Shown here one piece after another: positions 45,313-55,637 of a stretch of 64,000 nucleotides of DNA. Every line of letters begins with the position of its first letter. The first letter of the stretch is position 1. The position numbers and the translations under genes were made by a program. The stretch covers positions 83,201,603 to 83,265,602 of the forward strand of contig NC_089587.1 of assembly GCF_019320115.1 (NCBI RefSeq). The letters run 5' to 3'. A model generated the notes under the pieces. The model made no database searches. It was not told the DNA's origin and saw nothing but the letters and a program-made list of their open reading frames with translations. This stretch comes from Miscanthus floridulus. Taxonomy: Eukaryota; Streptophyta; Magnoliopsida; Poales; Poaceae.

Positions 45313-48300
45313 TGTGGCAAAACTGCCTGAAGTAGCACACCTTCAAAGGTGCTCGTCTTCCACTAGACACTAAGCATCCTGAAAGCAAACTACATCGGGT
45401 GGATTTCGTCGAGCACACCCCAAGGGAGAACTTGAATAGTCTATGTTTTTCATCCATGATCTAATAATGAGAACGAGTTTATAATACTTAGTCCATTTCA
45501 TATAACTAGAGTTCTTACAAATACATTATTACAGTACCAAGTTCAGAGTGTGGAATTTAAACAACAGAATTAAGATAAACGTCTATCAATAATTTACAAG
45601 GATTTGTCTATGCCCACGAGAAGAATCCTTCACACAATAGCTACTCCTCAAGCTGCACCTGCAATAGGGGTAAATAAATCCTAAGTACACAATGTACTCG
45701 CAAGACTTATTCGACTAGTGGGAATAATTTCTCGACTCCAAAGGATATGATAAGCTTTATGGTTTGCTAGGTTTCCTTTTTGCGAAAAGCAATACTAATA
45801 GTGAATCCTGATGTATGTTTCTTATTAGCAGTCATAATTAGTTCATTATCTAACCATTCTAGGTAAGCATCTGTTCTACTTTCAAGCAAGAGTTGAGCAA
45901 ACAGATCTATTTCACCATCTTCCATCTTCAAGTTCTTACTACGATGCTTTCAAGCAAGAGTTGAGCAAACAGATCCATTTCACCATCTTCCATCTTCCAG
46001 TTCTTACTACGATGCTAGATTGTAGACAAGTCATATCGGATTGCCCGATGATTCACGAATCAATGTGCCCAGCTAGGTACCCCAAAACACACGCCCCGCT
46101 TGTACCCCAGGCAGAAGCAGGAGCAGCCCATCACTCTCCTATCAAGGGGTCTAGGTCTTCATCCAAACTTGGACTCCAAGCCCCCATACCTAACTCCCTT
46201 TCTCAGTGTGGTGCTTAGACCTCCACCATCCCCGCCTCCAATTAGTCGGTCCGGAAAGAGCCGGAACCCACGACAAGAGAGCAACGAGCCTTCCCTACTC
46301 CCATAAACAAGTATGTGCTTAGGATAATAAGTCTATGACCTGACTAGAATCTAATGCAATGGCTAGACCTTAATAGACGCAGATAGGGAAAACAGTGTAA
46401 CCAAGTTATGCCCCATTGGCCGCGGGACACAACCCCTTACACCCACCAATACCCATATCATATTCCTGCCCGGTCTCTATTTCCTTTCACCATTTTATCA
46501 TGAGAGTGATAATAATAATTACCTATTGTGAGTAACGACAGGTTACTCACACTACCAAAAAAACTAAGCATAGTAGCTACTCGACCTAAGCTAGTAGGAC
46601 TCATAGGTAGGTATATCTATGTATGTAGTTTCCATAAAATGCCTGTAACATAAGTGCACATCACCTCTCCGTACTCCTCGATTATCTCTTCGTACTCCGG
46701 CTCGCCCGCGGTCATGAACTCTACCAACTCGTTATCTATATGCATGAAATGATGATGCAACACTTAGTAATACGGCAACAACAACTCTTAAAATAAGAAT
46801 ACATCTGTTAAGCTACTAAGCTAGCTCTAATGACTAAGACGCTAAGTTACCTATCCTTCCCACTAAACAGGTATGAAACATTCCACGTATTATCTTAGCA
46901 ACTAAAGGCGTCCTTATTCTTATTACCGATTTAATATATATACTAAAACAAGGAGTACTTAGCTACCCCATTTCTCAACCTATTCTAAGGCTACAAAAAT
47001 TACAGTGAGCACATAATGATCTAATGAACCTACTGTAAAAATTTCAAAGCTAGCATTTCTACCCTTTCATCACAAAAATTCATTCTCTAAGTAATCATAA
47101 TAATAACAAGCATTCTAAAATAAATAAAGTAACCCTAAAAATAACATAGAACTATATGAACTAAATATACTAACAGATAGATCACAAATCTAACAGATAG
47201 ATCACAAAATTTTTGGACACCTACATGATTTTATATAATATACTAAAGATCAGCTCATAACTAAATTAGAAAAGCATTTACTAATTACCTAGAAAAAAAG
47301 AAAAACAATTCCTCCATGCGGCCCACTCGGCACAGTGCAAGCGTGAGCGCGGCCCACTAACGAGCGGCGTGGCCCACACACGCGCGAAGGTGGCCCACCG
47401 CGGAGGAGCCCACGCGCTGGTACTTTTGTGAAAATGCCCCCACTCTATCTGCTATTCACACAACTACTATGCAGCCTATTCCTACAGTTGGCACTTAAGC
47501 AAAATAGCCCTCATAACAACTCTTCTTTACTATGGCCAGGTCCTCGGGCCACCCCCGCACGCATCGACGTGATGATGATGGCACTGGACATCCACGTCGG
47601 CCATCCAGACCCCTCCCTACCCCCTCTAAGGGACCGATGCTCACCTAGGTGCAGACACGAATCGATGGGCGGTGAAGAGGTGAGCGGGGACGTGTCCAGG
47701 AGCTCCCTCCATGGTGGTGGACACCCTACGCGTGGCGACAACCGTGTTCCAGAGAGCCTAGTCACAACAGAGGTGATAGAACCAATGGGTGGGCATCAGC
47801 AACTCACCTCGCAGCTACATATGGTGGTGACTTGATCAGGGATGGACCAGGCGCGTCTGGCCACGTGCACATGGCAAGCCCAGTGACAGACTGTGGTGGC
47901 GTGGCCGCGTCAGTGACCCTAGGAGAGCAGTGGCGATACAAATGGGGTGCGCAGGGTGTAGAGGGAATCAAGGCAAAGGTAACGGTGCCATAGATTTGGA
48001 TGCTAAAGCTCTGTGAAGGGGGTGCTCTGAGTGGCTTGAATTTGGCCATAAGATGACCGACGATAGGGAAAACTCTAAATTGGAGCTCGACATCGCATGA
48101 CTGTGGCAGCGAGCGGGCTTGGCGTGTAGCTAGGTTCCAAATTGAGCCTCAAGCGAGTGCAATTACCCTAGAGGTGACCAAGCGTTGCGGTTTTAGCTTT
48201 GGCGCGGCTCGGTCGTGCCGGCGCGACGCCATTCAAAGCGGTGGTGGTTGGGAAGCGCGGCATGACGCTTGCCACTTAATAGAAGAGGACAAAGGCGTGA

Positions 48301-49175
48301 CTGAGGACGGCTACACATACGGGTAGAGCAAGGGTGGCAGCGGCAGCGGCATGGTGTGCAGAGGGGCGCTATGGCCCTATGTGCGTAGTGCTCTCTATGA
48401 GACGACGCGGCGTAGAGGGAACGTGCGCGTGTTGGCGACAGTGGCGACGTCCATGCGATGCCACTACACCCCGAGCGGAAACGACGACGACGGCGGAGCT
48501 AGTGGAGGGCGGCGCACGTCGCAGCGGTGATGCGACGGTGGCGGCACCAGTGACCAATGGGGCAGGGCAGCAGGGTGGCGTGTAGCCATAGTGGCATCGG
48601 CAGTGGCGCCAGCAGCAGTGTGCAGCGCGCTAGGCGCCCGATCAGGGTGGCCAGCGGCGCCCTAGGCATGTGGTGACCACACACTCTCGGCTGACCGGCC
48701 CAAAACATGCAGTGCTGCTTTTTAAAGCGTCAACCACGACTAAACCGTTGATCCCATCCTCAAACCTCTTTAGCTATACCCAAGAGGGTATATTAGACTA
48801 CAAAAAAGCCATAATACTGGCCTACTACTTAACCCAATCTCACACAAAAAGTTACCAAACCTAGCAGTGTCTACCTATCGGCAAACTTCGAATTTTTTCG
48901 AAGTTTTTCGTTGAACTCTATTTCAAATTACATTTCTAAGCTATTGGAAATCTTAGCCAGTAATATCATTTTTCGACCGCGAGTATTTTATTGTCATCTA
49001 CAAAGTTTGCACTTCAAACCTTATTTAAGTATCTCATACATGTTCTATAGCATTTTTGCTTAATAAAAATTAGTTTTAAATCCTAAGTGATATAACACGA
49101 TTATTGAATTAACTTTCGTTTCGCACTTTCGTTGATCGTTTTGAGTCGTGGGAATTTATCTACACTCATTATTAC
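45313..49175 (-). repeat. 5' LTR of element B, outer end missing
   Basis: Its 3' end is at 45313 (ends GCCACA). It aligns with 32482-36546 through most of its length, but homology stops near 49175, about 90 bp short of the TGTAACACC start, where Stowaway-like sequence begins. It has a 68-bp tandem duplication (45881-46016) absent from the 3' LTR. The two-hairpin module is at 45658-45710. Confidence 0.82.
45881..46016. repeat. 68-bp tandem duplication in the 5' LTR of element B
   Basis: 45881-45948 and 45949-46016 both read TTCAAGCAAGAGTTGAGCAA onwards to TTACTACGATGC. The 3' LTR has a single copy near 33048, so the duplication arose after insertion. Confidence 0.85.
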
Positions 49176-49262
49176 ATCCATTTTATTATGTATATATATA
49201 TAACAAAATGGAAGTATCAAAATAGTCAAAGCGGCTTATAATTTAGAATGGAGGGAGTAGTA
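49176..49262. mobile_element. Stowaway-like MITE fragment
   Basis: The right end reads GAATGGAGGGAGTAG then TA, which in reverse is the CTCCCTCCATTC end of Stowaway elements. CCATTTTATTATG ... ATAACAAAATGG is an inner inverted pair around a TA repeat. The left end is not recognisable; it borders the truncated LTR. Confidence 0.65.
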
Positions 49263-49899
49263 TGCAACATCATATTAGTCGATGACACGTCAGATTTGCA
49301 CGTGACAGTGAAGGGGGATACACGTGGGCACGTGGCTACAGCATATTAGTCGATGACACGTCCAGCATCTCAACCTAAAAAAACTGATGGGCCCGCAGTT
49401 TTCCTTTGCAGTAGAGACGAAACGGGCGCGGTGGCAAGCGGCCCGGCCGCGAGCGTCGCCTGCAGTGGGCCGTGGGATCGCATCGAGCCCACGCCACGAG
49501 TGGGATCCACCCGGACATGCGGCGCCACCGGTGCGTGCATATCGGAAATTCCGCGCAGAGCTTGAGTGTCTGGCTGGACCGCCGCCGTGCCCAGCCCGCA
49601 GGCCGACGACGCCATGGGCCGGAATGCATGCCTCTCGACGGTCGGCGGCGGAGCCATACCATACGCCCATACCTGTCGCTTGGCGGCGGCGGCGGCGTCA
49701 TATCCATCGGCACATGCGCCCCCTCCCGTCTCCTTAATTACCACCATCATCTCGCAACACAGCAGATCGCAGGCTGCTTTGCTTGCATGCTACCGCCGCT
49801 ATCCTATCACCACGGCATGGCGTCTGCCCATTCCCAGCGTTGCCATCCGGAAGGGAGCAGACAGCTAGTAGTTAGTGTAAGGAGTACGTTAGTACAGTA
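49263..49899. other. Intergenic; direct repeat with three G-boxes, then GC-rich DNA
   Basis: A 21-base unit (CATATTAGTCGATGACACGT plus C) occurs at 49271-49291 and 49342-49362. Between them are three CACGTG G-boxes (49299, 49321, 49329). 49400-49740 is GC-rich with open frames in several overlapping frames on both strands, none with a recognised domain, so no gene is called. Confidence 0.45.
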
Positions 49900-50253
49900 A
49901 GGTCTTGTTTAGATCATTCGCTAAAACTTTACATCATGTCTTATCAAATATTTGGATATATATATATATATATATATATATAGTATTAAATTTAGATTAA
50001 AAAATAACTAATTGCACATATTACGACTACTTTGCGAGACGAATCTTTTAAATCTATGATTTGACAAAAAATTGCTACAATAACATATGCGCTAATGACA
50101 GATTAATTAGGCTTAATAAATTCGTCTCGTGATTTACTTACGGATTGTGTAATTTGTTTTTTTATTAGTACATGAACCCCTCATGTGACACCCCATGTAA
50201 TATTTGATGCGACGTCCTAAAATTTTATATACTTAGATCTAAACAAGACCTAA
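49898..50253. mobile_element. Tourist/PIF-like MITE with TAA target duplication
   Basis: GGTCTTGTTTAGATC at 49901-49915 and its exact inverse GATCTAAACAAGACC ending at 50250 are flanked by TAA on both sides. The interior contains a (TA)n run (49957-49981) and the family blocks GAGACGAATCTTTTAA and ACAAAAAATTGCTACA. The element is related to those at 9442 and 62589. Confidence 0.82.
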
Positions 50254-50922
50254 ATTATCCTCGCCTCAAGTAAGTGGCACGCTGTGTTTAATGTTATGTT
50301 ATCCTGTGTGTGAGTATGCATGTCTCGATCCGATCGACGACGACGAAAGACGCACTCATTCTTTTCCCCCGGTGGACGAAGCACGTCCAACACGCCTGCC
50401 TGTCGTCGCTCCATCGCAGCTTCGCGTCAACGCGAGTCCCGCCTCCTCCCTCCTTTCCACGTCTGCCTGACGCACCCCCGCGTGCCGGGCTGCCGGCGGG
50501 CGCGGCCGCGGCGAAGCACGGCCGAGATGACACGCACGCACGCATGGCCTGCCGCCCGGAGCCATGCATGCCATGCTCACCGCGCCCGTCCATGCCTTTG
50601 CCTGACTGCTTCTGTGGGACATCGGAGCACACTCACTGTCAATTAATTCACACAAGTACAAACACAGTACAGTTACAGGATCTGTCGAACTCGACCGCGC
50701 TCGCTCTCAGCAGCTCGGTCGCAAAAGGGTAAAGAAAACGAAAGAGAGAAAAAAAAAAGCCAAATCTTATTGAAAGCGCCGGGACGACGACGCTGGAATG
50801 ATCGAACACAGCAGGTAAGGTATGCAGCAGCAGCAACCAAAAAAAAAAGAGATGGGATCGGAGGTGCCGGAGAACTGCTGGCAGCTGGATCGACCAACCG
50901 ATCGACGTCGGTCGGTCACAAC
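50254..50922. other. 3' flank of the O-methyltransferase gene
   Basis: C/G-rich with overlapping open frames on both strands (50294-50632 -, 50310-50732 +) and no recognised domain. The part next to the gene (50690-50922) probably holds its 3' UTR on the minus strand. I saw no standard AATAAA. Confidence 0.4.
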
Positions 50923-51753
50923 TCAGACGAGGCGGCGGCAGATGGTGATGCCGTCGGCGATGGCGAGCTGGCAGACCTCGACGCGCTCATCCTTAGACAG
51001 CCTGACATTCAGGTCCCGAATCGCCGCCGAGAACCTCCGATCCAGGTCATTCATCGGCGTCTCCGGCGGCAACGCCACCGTCCCCGCCCACAGCGTGTTA
51101 TCATACACGATGCTCCCGCCCACCCGCACCAGGCGGAGCAGCTGCTCGTGGTACTTGACGTAGTTCGGCTTGTCGGCGTCGACGAACGCGAAGTCGAACG
51201 CCCCGACGTTGGCCTCGTCGGCGAGCAGCGCGTCCAGGCCCTCCAGCGCCGGGCCCTCCCGGAAGTCCACCTTGTGGGCGACGCCGGCCTTCTCGATGAA
51301 GGGGCGCCCGATGTCGTAGTACTTCCGGCTCACGTCGAACGCGATCACCTTCCCGTCGTCGGGGAGCGCCAGCGCCGTGGCGAGCAGGGAGTAGCCCGTG
51401 AACACGCCGACCTCGAGCGTGTTGCGTGCGCCGGTGAGCTTGAGCAGCATACGGAGCAGCTGGGCCTCGTCGGGGGAGGACTGCATGAACCCCCACTCGT
51501 GCTTGTCGGTGACGAGGCGGAGCTCCCGCATGCAGTCGGGCTCGTGCGGCAGCACCGACGTGTCCAGGACGTACTGCGCGAGAACGCGAGAGAGATCGTT
51601 GTTGCTAGTAGATGACTAATAATGACATGCAGCGCGTAGCGTGTGGAGAGATTGTACACGTACCTTGTAGAGGGCCTCGCTCTTGAGGAGCGTCTTGTTG
51701 CTGCTGTCGAGGCCGGTGTGGACCTGCGCGATGGTGTCGCCGATGGGCGCCAT
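50923..51753 (-). CDS. Caffeoyl-CoA / tricin-synthase-like O-methyltransferase, two exons
   Basis: Exon 1 is 51753-51664 (MAPIGDTIAQVHTGLD..., 30 aa) and exon 2 is 51573-50923; the GT-AG intron 51663-51574 joins in frame, giving 246 aa, the usual family length. Motifs are LLKSEALYKYVLDTSV at the exon junction, the SAM-binding EVGVFTGYSLLATALALP (residues ~84-101), the metal-binding FVDADKPNY (~161-169) and YDNTLW (~187-192), and the C-terminal CQLAIADGITICRRL. The class uses S-adenosylmethionine and a divalent metal to methylate vicinal hydroxyls. The short N-terminus with GDTIAQVHTGLDSSNK is closer to rice ROMT-15/17 (tricin synthase) than to lignin CCoAOMT1, so flavones may be substrates; that is inference. 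All catalytic residues seem intact. A TATA box lies upstream. Confidence 0.92.
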
Positions 51754-51835
51754 GGACGATGGATGGATGGGACGACGGGATCTCGTCGCCTGCCGGCTGG
51801 TGCAGGTTGTCCTACTGAAGCTCTGGTTTAGCTAG

Positions 51836-51843
51836 CTATATAG
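51836..51843 (-). promoter_or_regulatory. TATA box of the O-methyltransferase gene
   Basis: CTATATAG (palindromic) lies about 83 bases upstream of the start codon at 51753, a plausible distance for a short leader. Confidence 0.55.
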
Positions 51844-51961
51844 GTCACCCGTCCCACTGCTTGTAGCTGCGTTCGACCTGGCAATGGCCACGATCATATT
51901 TATGAACTGGGCGGAGCGGAGTTGGTGACAGCACGACTGTTTCCTGATTGCTCCGGCCACC

Positions 51962-52250
51962 ATTCTTAGGTCTGGGCGTAAAGTTTTAGGTGTTACATCG
52001 GGTATCACGTGGGGCGTTGTATGTGGTGTTTAGATACTAATAAAAAAATAAATTACAGAATCCGTCATTAGCACATGGGTTAATATAGCACCATATTGTC
52101 AAATCATGAACTAATTAGGTTTAAAAAATTCGTCTCGCAAATTAGTCACAAACTGTACAATTAGTTATTTTTAGTTTATATTTAATACTCCATGCACGTG
52201 TCCAATCATTTAATAGGGTATGGAGCAAATTTCAGAGGAGCATCTATACC
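51962..52250. mobile_element. Degenerate Tourist-like MITE
   Basis: The interior blocks (AAATTCGTCTCGCAAATTAG, AATTAGTTATTTTTAG, CCATGCACGTGTCCAATCAT) are those of the MITE at 49901-50250 read in the opposite sense, but the ends are poorly preserved. Boundaries approximate. Confidence 0.5.
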
Positions 52251-52787
52251 AGGCCTGACTCTTTTTCTACTTAAAGTAAAGCAAAGCAAAGTGCCGTAGA
52301 CTTTACACTCGAGCAGGCCGGAGTCCTCACCAACCCCCGGACGGCTGTTTATCCACTGACGGAAAAGGGGGAAATTCGCTGAATTCTGTTGACCCGGCGA
52401 GACCACCCACCAACACCAAACACGATGAAATTAATTAGCTTTTCGATTTTTTTTTCGCGCCTTGCGTTGGATTCGATGGAGGGAGACGTTTAAGCATGCG
52501 ATGCCTGACTGAACCTGCCGTGATGATGATGCCTGCTCGTCCGCCGTTGACGGAACGGAACGGAGCGGAGCGGCGCACCATCCCCATCGATTCCTACCTC
52601 CGCCACCTGCCACGCACCCACGCCATCGTCGTGACTCTGTGACAGCAGCGGGCATCGATGATCCGGCGCGATTTCATTTGCTGTCTGTCACCCGGTAATC
52701 GATGGCCCCGACGACACGTCCGGAGCGTTTGTTTTTGTTTAATAATAGCAGTATAAAGTATATACGTGCATGACGACCGTCGGTGGG
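52251..52787. other. Intergenic, no gene seen
   Basis: Mixed composition; 52520-52630 resembles 60765-60900 (TGATGATGATGCCT, GGAACGGA repeats, CCTCCGCCACCTGCC). ORFs at 52206-52406 and 52431-52655 (-) have no recognised domain. Confidence 0.35.
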
Positions 52788-52925
52788 TGTGCAAAGTCCG
52801 TAGACAGATCTGTCACAGGGCTGGATGGATCGAAGTAATGAACGTAAGCATATGTGCCGCGTGCGTGGACTGTCATGAATAAACATACTTTACTGTTGAG
52901 GCAGAGAGATTGATTACAAAGGGTA

Positions 52926-53165
52926 TGTTTAGATAATTAAGACAGATCTGCTAGCTTTCTAGCCAATTGTTAGCTAATTAAATACTTAATTGTTAGCTCT
53001 AAACTAGCTAATAGTTAGCTAGCTAATTAATACGTGCTACTAGCTAATCTTGCCTGTTAGATCAAACTAGCTAATCGTTGGCTAGTTAATTATAGCTATG
53101 AGTTATTAATTAGCTAGCTACTCCGTAACTATTAGCGGCTAACATAGCTAATAGTTAAGTAAGCA
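52926..53165. mobile_element. MITE-like sequence rich in TTAGCTAGCTAATTA
   Basis: Many direct and inverted copies of TAGCTAAT / ATTAGCTA occur, typical of a foldback MITE family of grasses. Related sequence lies at 53315-53495 with ends TTTGGATACA and TGTATCCGAA, and at 54014-54110. Non-coding. Confidence 0.5.
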
Positions 53166-53314
53166 TATGTGCTGCGTGTGTAAAGTCTGTAGACGGTGAT
53201 CGATCTGTTACAGGGCTGGATGGATCCAAAGTAATGAAAGTTTAAGTAAGCATATGTGCCGCGTGCATGGACTGTAATGCATAAACATAAGCCCTTTATA
53301 TAGCCAATAGTTAG

Positions 53315-53495
53315 TGTTAACAGTTAGCTCTTTGGATACAAACAGATTCAACCAATTGTTTAGCTAATTGTTAGCTGAATATCCAACTAATAACTATTTC
53401 ACTAGTTGAACCAAATTACCTAATAGTTGATAATATTAACTGTGAACTATTAGCTACCCAACTATTAGCAGCTAATGTATCCGAACAAGAAACAA
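53315..53495. mobile_element. MITE with TTTGGATACA-type inverted ends
   Basis: CTTTGGATACAAACAG at the left and TAATGTATCCGAACAAG at the right are inverted ends around repeated TTAGCTAATTG-type motifs. Confidence 0.5.
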
Positions 53496-53944
53496 GTAAC
53501 ACTTGTTATTTGTGCAGGTGCACTGTGGACAATCTGGAAAACAAGCAACGATGTGGCGATCAACAAGAAGGTGCTATCGTCCCCGTGGCAATCATCTACA
53601 AGACTATATCACTGATTAAGACTAAGCGCCCACTTTTGAAAATGAAGCTGAAGCCTAGGTGGAAGAGATGTTGGATCTGATTTCGGCCAGTGTCCACTAG
53701 TTTTAGCCTTCTTGCCAAATCCTTGTTAGCTTAATGTCTTTTAAGTCGGGATGAAGTTTACTCTGCTGTGACGTTTCCTGTGGTGGCTACTTAGTCGAGT
53801 TAGTGTACGTGTTTAGCTTAAGCCGAGTTCGGTTTAGTTGTTTCCAAGCAGGTTTGCAGTAAACTACTATGTAAAAACTGGTAACCCCAGTTTTGGATTT
53901 TTGTGTTCATTATGCTTTCTAATAAAGCTAGGTGAACGCCTTTG
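53496..53944 (+). mobile_element. 3' end of a LINE (non-LTR retrotransposon)
   Basis: Translation near 53520-53580 gives GALWTIWKTSNDVAINKKVL, resembling the C-terminal tail of grass LINE polyproteins (ALLWVIWKTRNDVVF type, from memory). A 3' UTR-like stretch with AATAAAG near 53920 follows. No RT is present; it is a 5'-truncated or fragmentary copy. Confidence 0.5.
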
Positions 53945-54110
53945 ATCTCATTTGGATCCAAACACAGCCATACTTTACTGATGATGAGGCAGAGAGATTG
54001 ATTAAAAGGGTATCCTTACATTGGTAGAGCTAATAGTTAGTTGTCAATAATTATCTCATTTGAATCCAAACAGGTCCAACTTATAACCTAGCTAATTGTT
54101 AGCTTAAAAG

Positions 54111-55637
54111 TGCATTTGTTCTTGTTATGGGGGGTTTTGGTGTATTAATGCCATCCAATTTTGGGCCTAATGTGTTTATCGAGTTTCGCTAAAATTTGGC
54201 TTTATGCTGATGTTTATGCTGATTTGTTGTGAGAGGAAAACTCTGTTCATTCGCTGAAAAGTACTGCTGAAGAACAGGGTATTGTAGCTATTGATCCCTT
54301 GAAAGACTTAAAGATTGATTTCAATATTGTGGTACCCCTCAATTCGATGATTGAAAGGTTTTCGGACTCGAAGTGGATTAAATTTATTTTATATTTTGAA
54401 ATTAAGTTTAGGAAACATTGTACTAAAAAGAGAGACACAAACCACATTGGTATGAGGATGATAGAGTGTTTAAGTACCTAATTAAAATATATTATTAAGA
54501 GACACTTGAACACAACCCGGGCACATTGGGTAAGTTCTGAAAGTTAGTCACATTGGAAGTTCCGACATACATAGGAAGTTCCGATGTGTCCTTGCACAGC
54601 CCAGCACAGGTGCCATCGGAAGTAAGCTTCCGACCATAGGAAGTTTCGATGTTGCTCGCGCACACACAAGCCTGCCTAAGTAAGTGCATCGGAAGCTGTC
54701 TGCTTCCAACCATCAGAAGTTCCGATTTGCGTTGAAAGTTTCAATGTCTCTTCTACATACATAGCCTGGTGACCGTATCCATACTATTCCTAATATGACA
54801 GCCTAACATCGAAAGTTCCGACCTGTTGTACGTCAGAAGTTCCGATGTCGACCAGAATGACTAGAAGCTGCTTGGAGTATAAAAATCTCACTCCACTCAC
54901 TTCTAACCGTTAGGGATCTCATTTATTTCAATCAAATTATAGCCAAAGCCTCCATCCAGCATTCAAAACTCTCCCCACTTCTCTTTGCTCTCCAATACGA
55001 ATCTTATAAGAGTTCGAGTTGAGAGAGGGGATTTGTTGAGAGAAACTAAGATTCAAAGCTTAAGCACTTTACTTCTTCGTCAAGCCAGTTGGATTCACGT
55101 TCATTACTCTTGGGGCTTGGCCCATAGATGGCAAGGCATCCCTTGGGAGCTCCAGATCTGTGGGAGAGTCCCAAAAGGTTTGTATTACCCTTGAGTGAAG
55201 AACTTAAGCTAACCTTTGTGGTTGCATGAAAGAGGTAAGGTGGTCGAAGAGTGAAAAGGATCAGGCAAGCCTAGAGGTGGGGTTGAAATCCCTAGTTTGG
55301 TTTTAGCTAATTGATGAAACCTATTTGGACTAACCCTTTATCTAAGTGATGGATGAGTTAGGGTGGTCCAAGTCTAAGTGGTGGAGCAAGAAGAAGTCCA
55401 TGGTGATGAAGGGGGACAAGTGATGATGATCAAAGCTCCAACTTAGAAAAGAAGAAAGAGAAAAACAAAAATCCTATGGAGATCAAGGCAAATGTATAAA
55501 TATGATTTTATTTTGCCAATCAAGACACCATAGAGGGTGTGATTGGATTTAGGATAGATAGTCGTACTATGAAGAGAGGATAATCATGTTTAAAATGGTT
55601 ATCAAGTGTAGGTGAATTCATACTTGCATATACATTA
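54111..55637 (+). repeat. Sirevirus-like LTR fragment with GGAAGTTCCGATG array
   Basis: It starts with TGCATTTGTTC and GGGGTTTTGGTGTATTAATG, like the opening of Sirevirus LTRs. An array of GGAAGTTCCGATG-type motifs (about ten copies, both orientations, 54550-54850) precedes TATAAAAA at 54878-54885. The right border is uncertain. ORFs inside (54495-54713 and 54985-55194) are not genes. Confidence 0.55.

Larger units (their letters stand above)
32482..49175 (-). mobile_element. Element B: Tekay-like Ty3/gypsy retrotransposon, nested and truncated
   Basis: On the minus strand it reads: 5' LTR (about 49175 to 45313), primer site (45310-45298), gag (44878 to 40015, interrupted), protease, RT, RNase H, integrase, chromodomain-type tail (to 36646), hairpin, polypurine tract and 3' LTR (36546-32482). 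A solo LTR of another gypsy family has inserted into gag (40180-43868). The outer ~90 bp of the 5' LTR are missing next to a Stowaway fragment. The LTR ends TGTAACACC and the protein order are as in element A. It is heavily decayed and older-looking than A. Confidence 0.88.
52788..54013. repeat. Duplicated segment, second copy split by inserted elements
   Basis: 52788-52925 (from GCAAAGTCCGTAGAC to AGAGATTGATTACAAAGGGTA) recurs as 53176-53289 plus 53968-54013. The second copy is interrupted at ACATA by 53290-53967, which holds MITE-like sequence and a LINE 3' end. Confidence 0.65.

Noticed and set aside
49290..49900. Possible GC-rich gene with several 100-140 aa ORFs
   Set aside because: Overlapping frames on both strands of similar length, no domain, no clear splice or start context.
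49957..49981. TA repeat as an independent microsatellite feature
   Set aside because: It lies within the MITE at 49901-50250 and is short.
50770..51615. 281-aa + strand ORF over the O-methyltransferase
   Set aside because: Antisense shadow of a GC-rich exon; the minus strand has all catalytic motifs.
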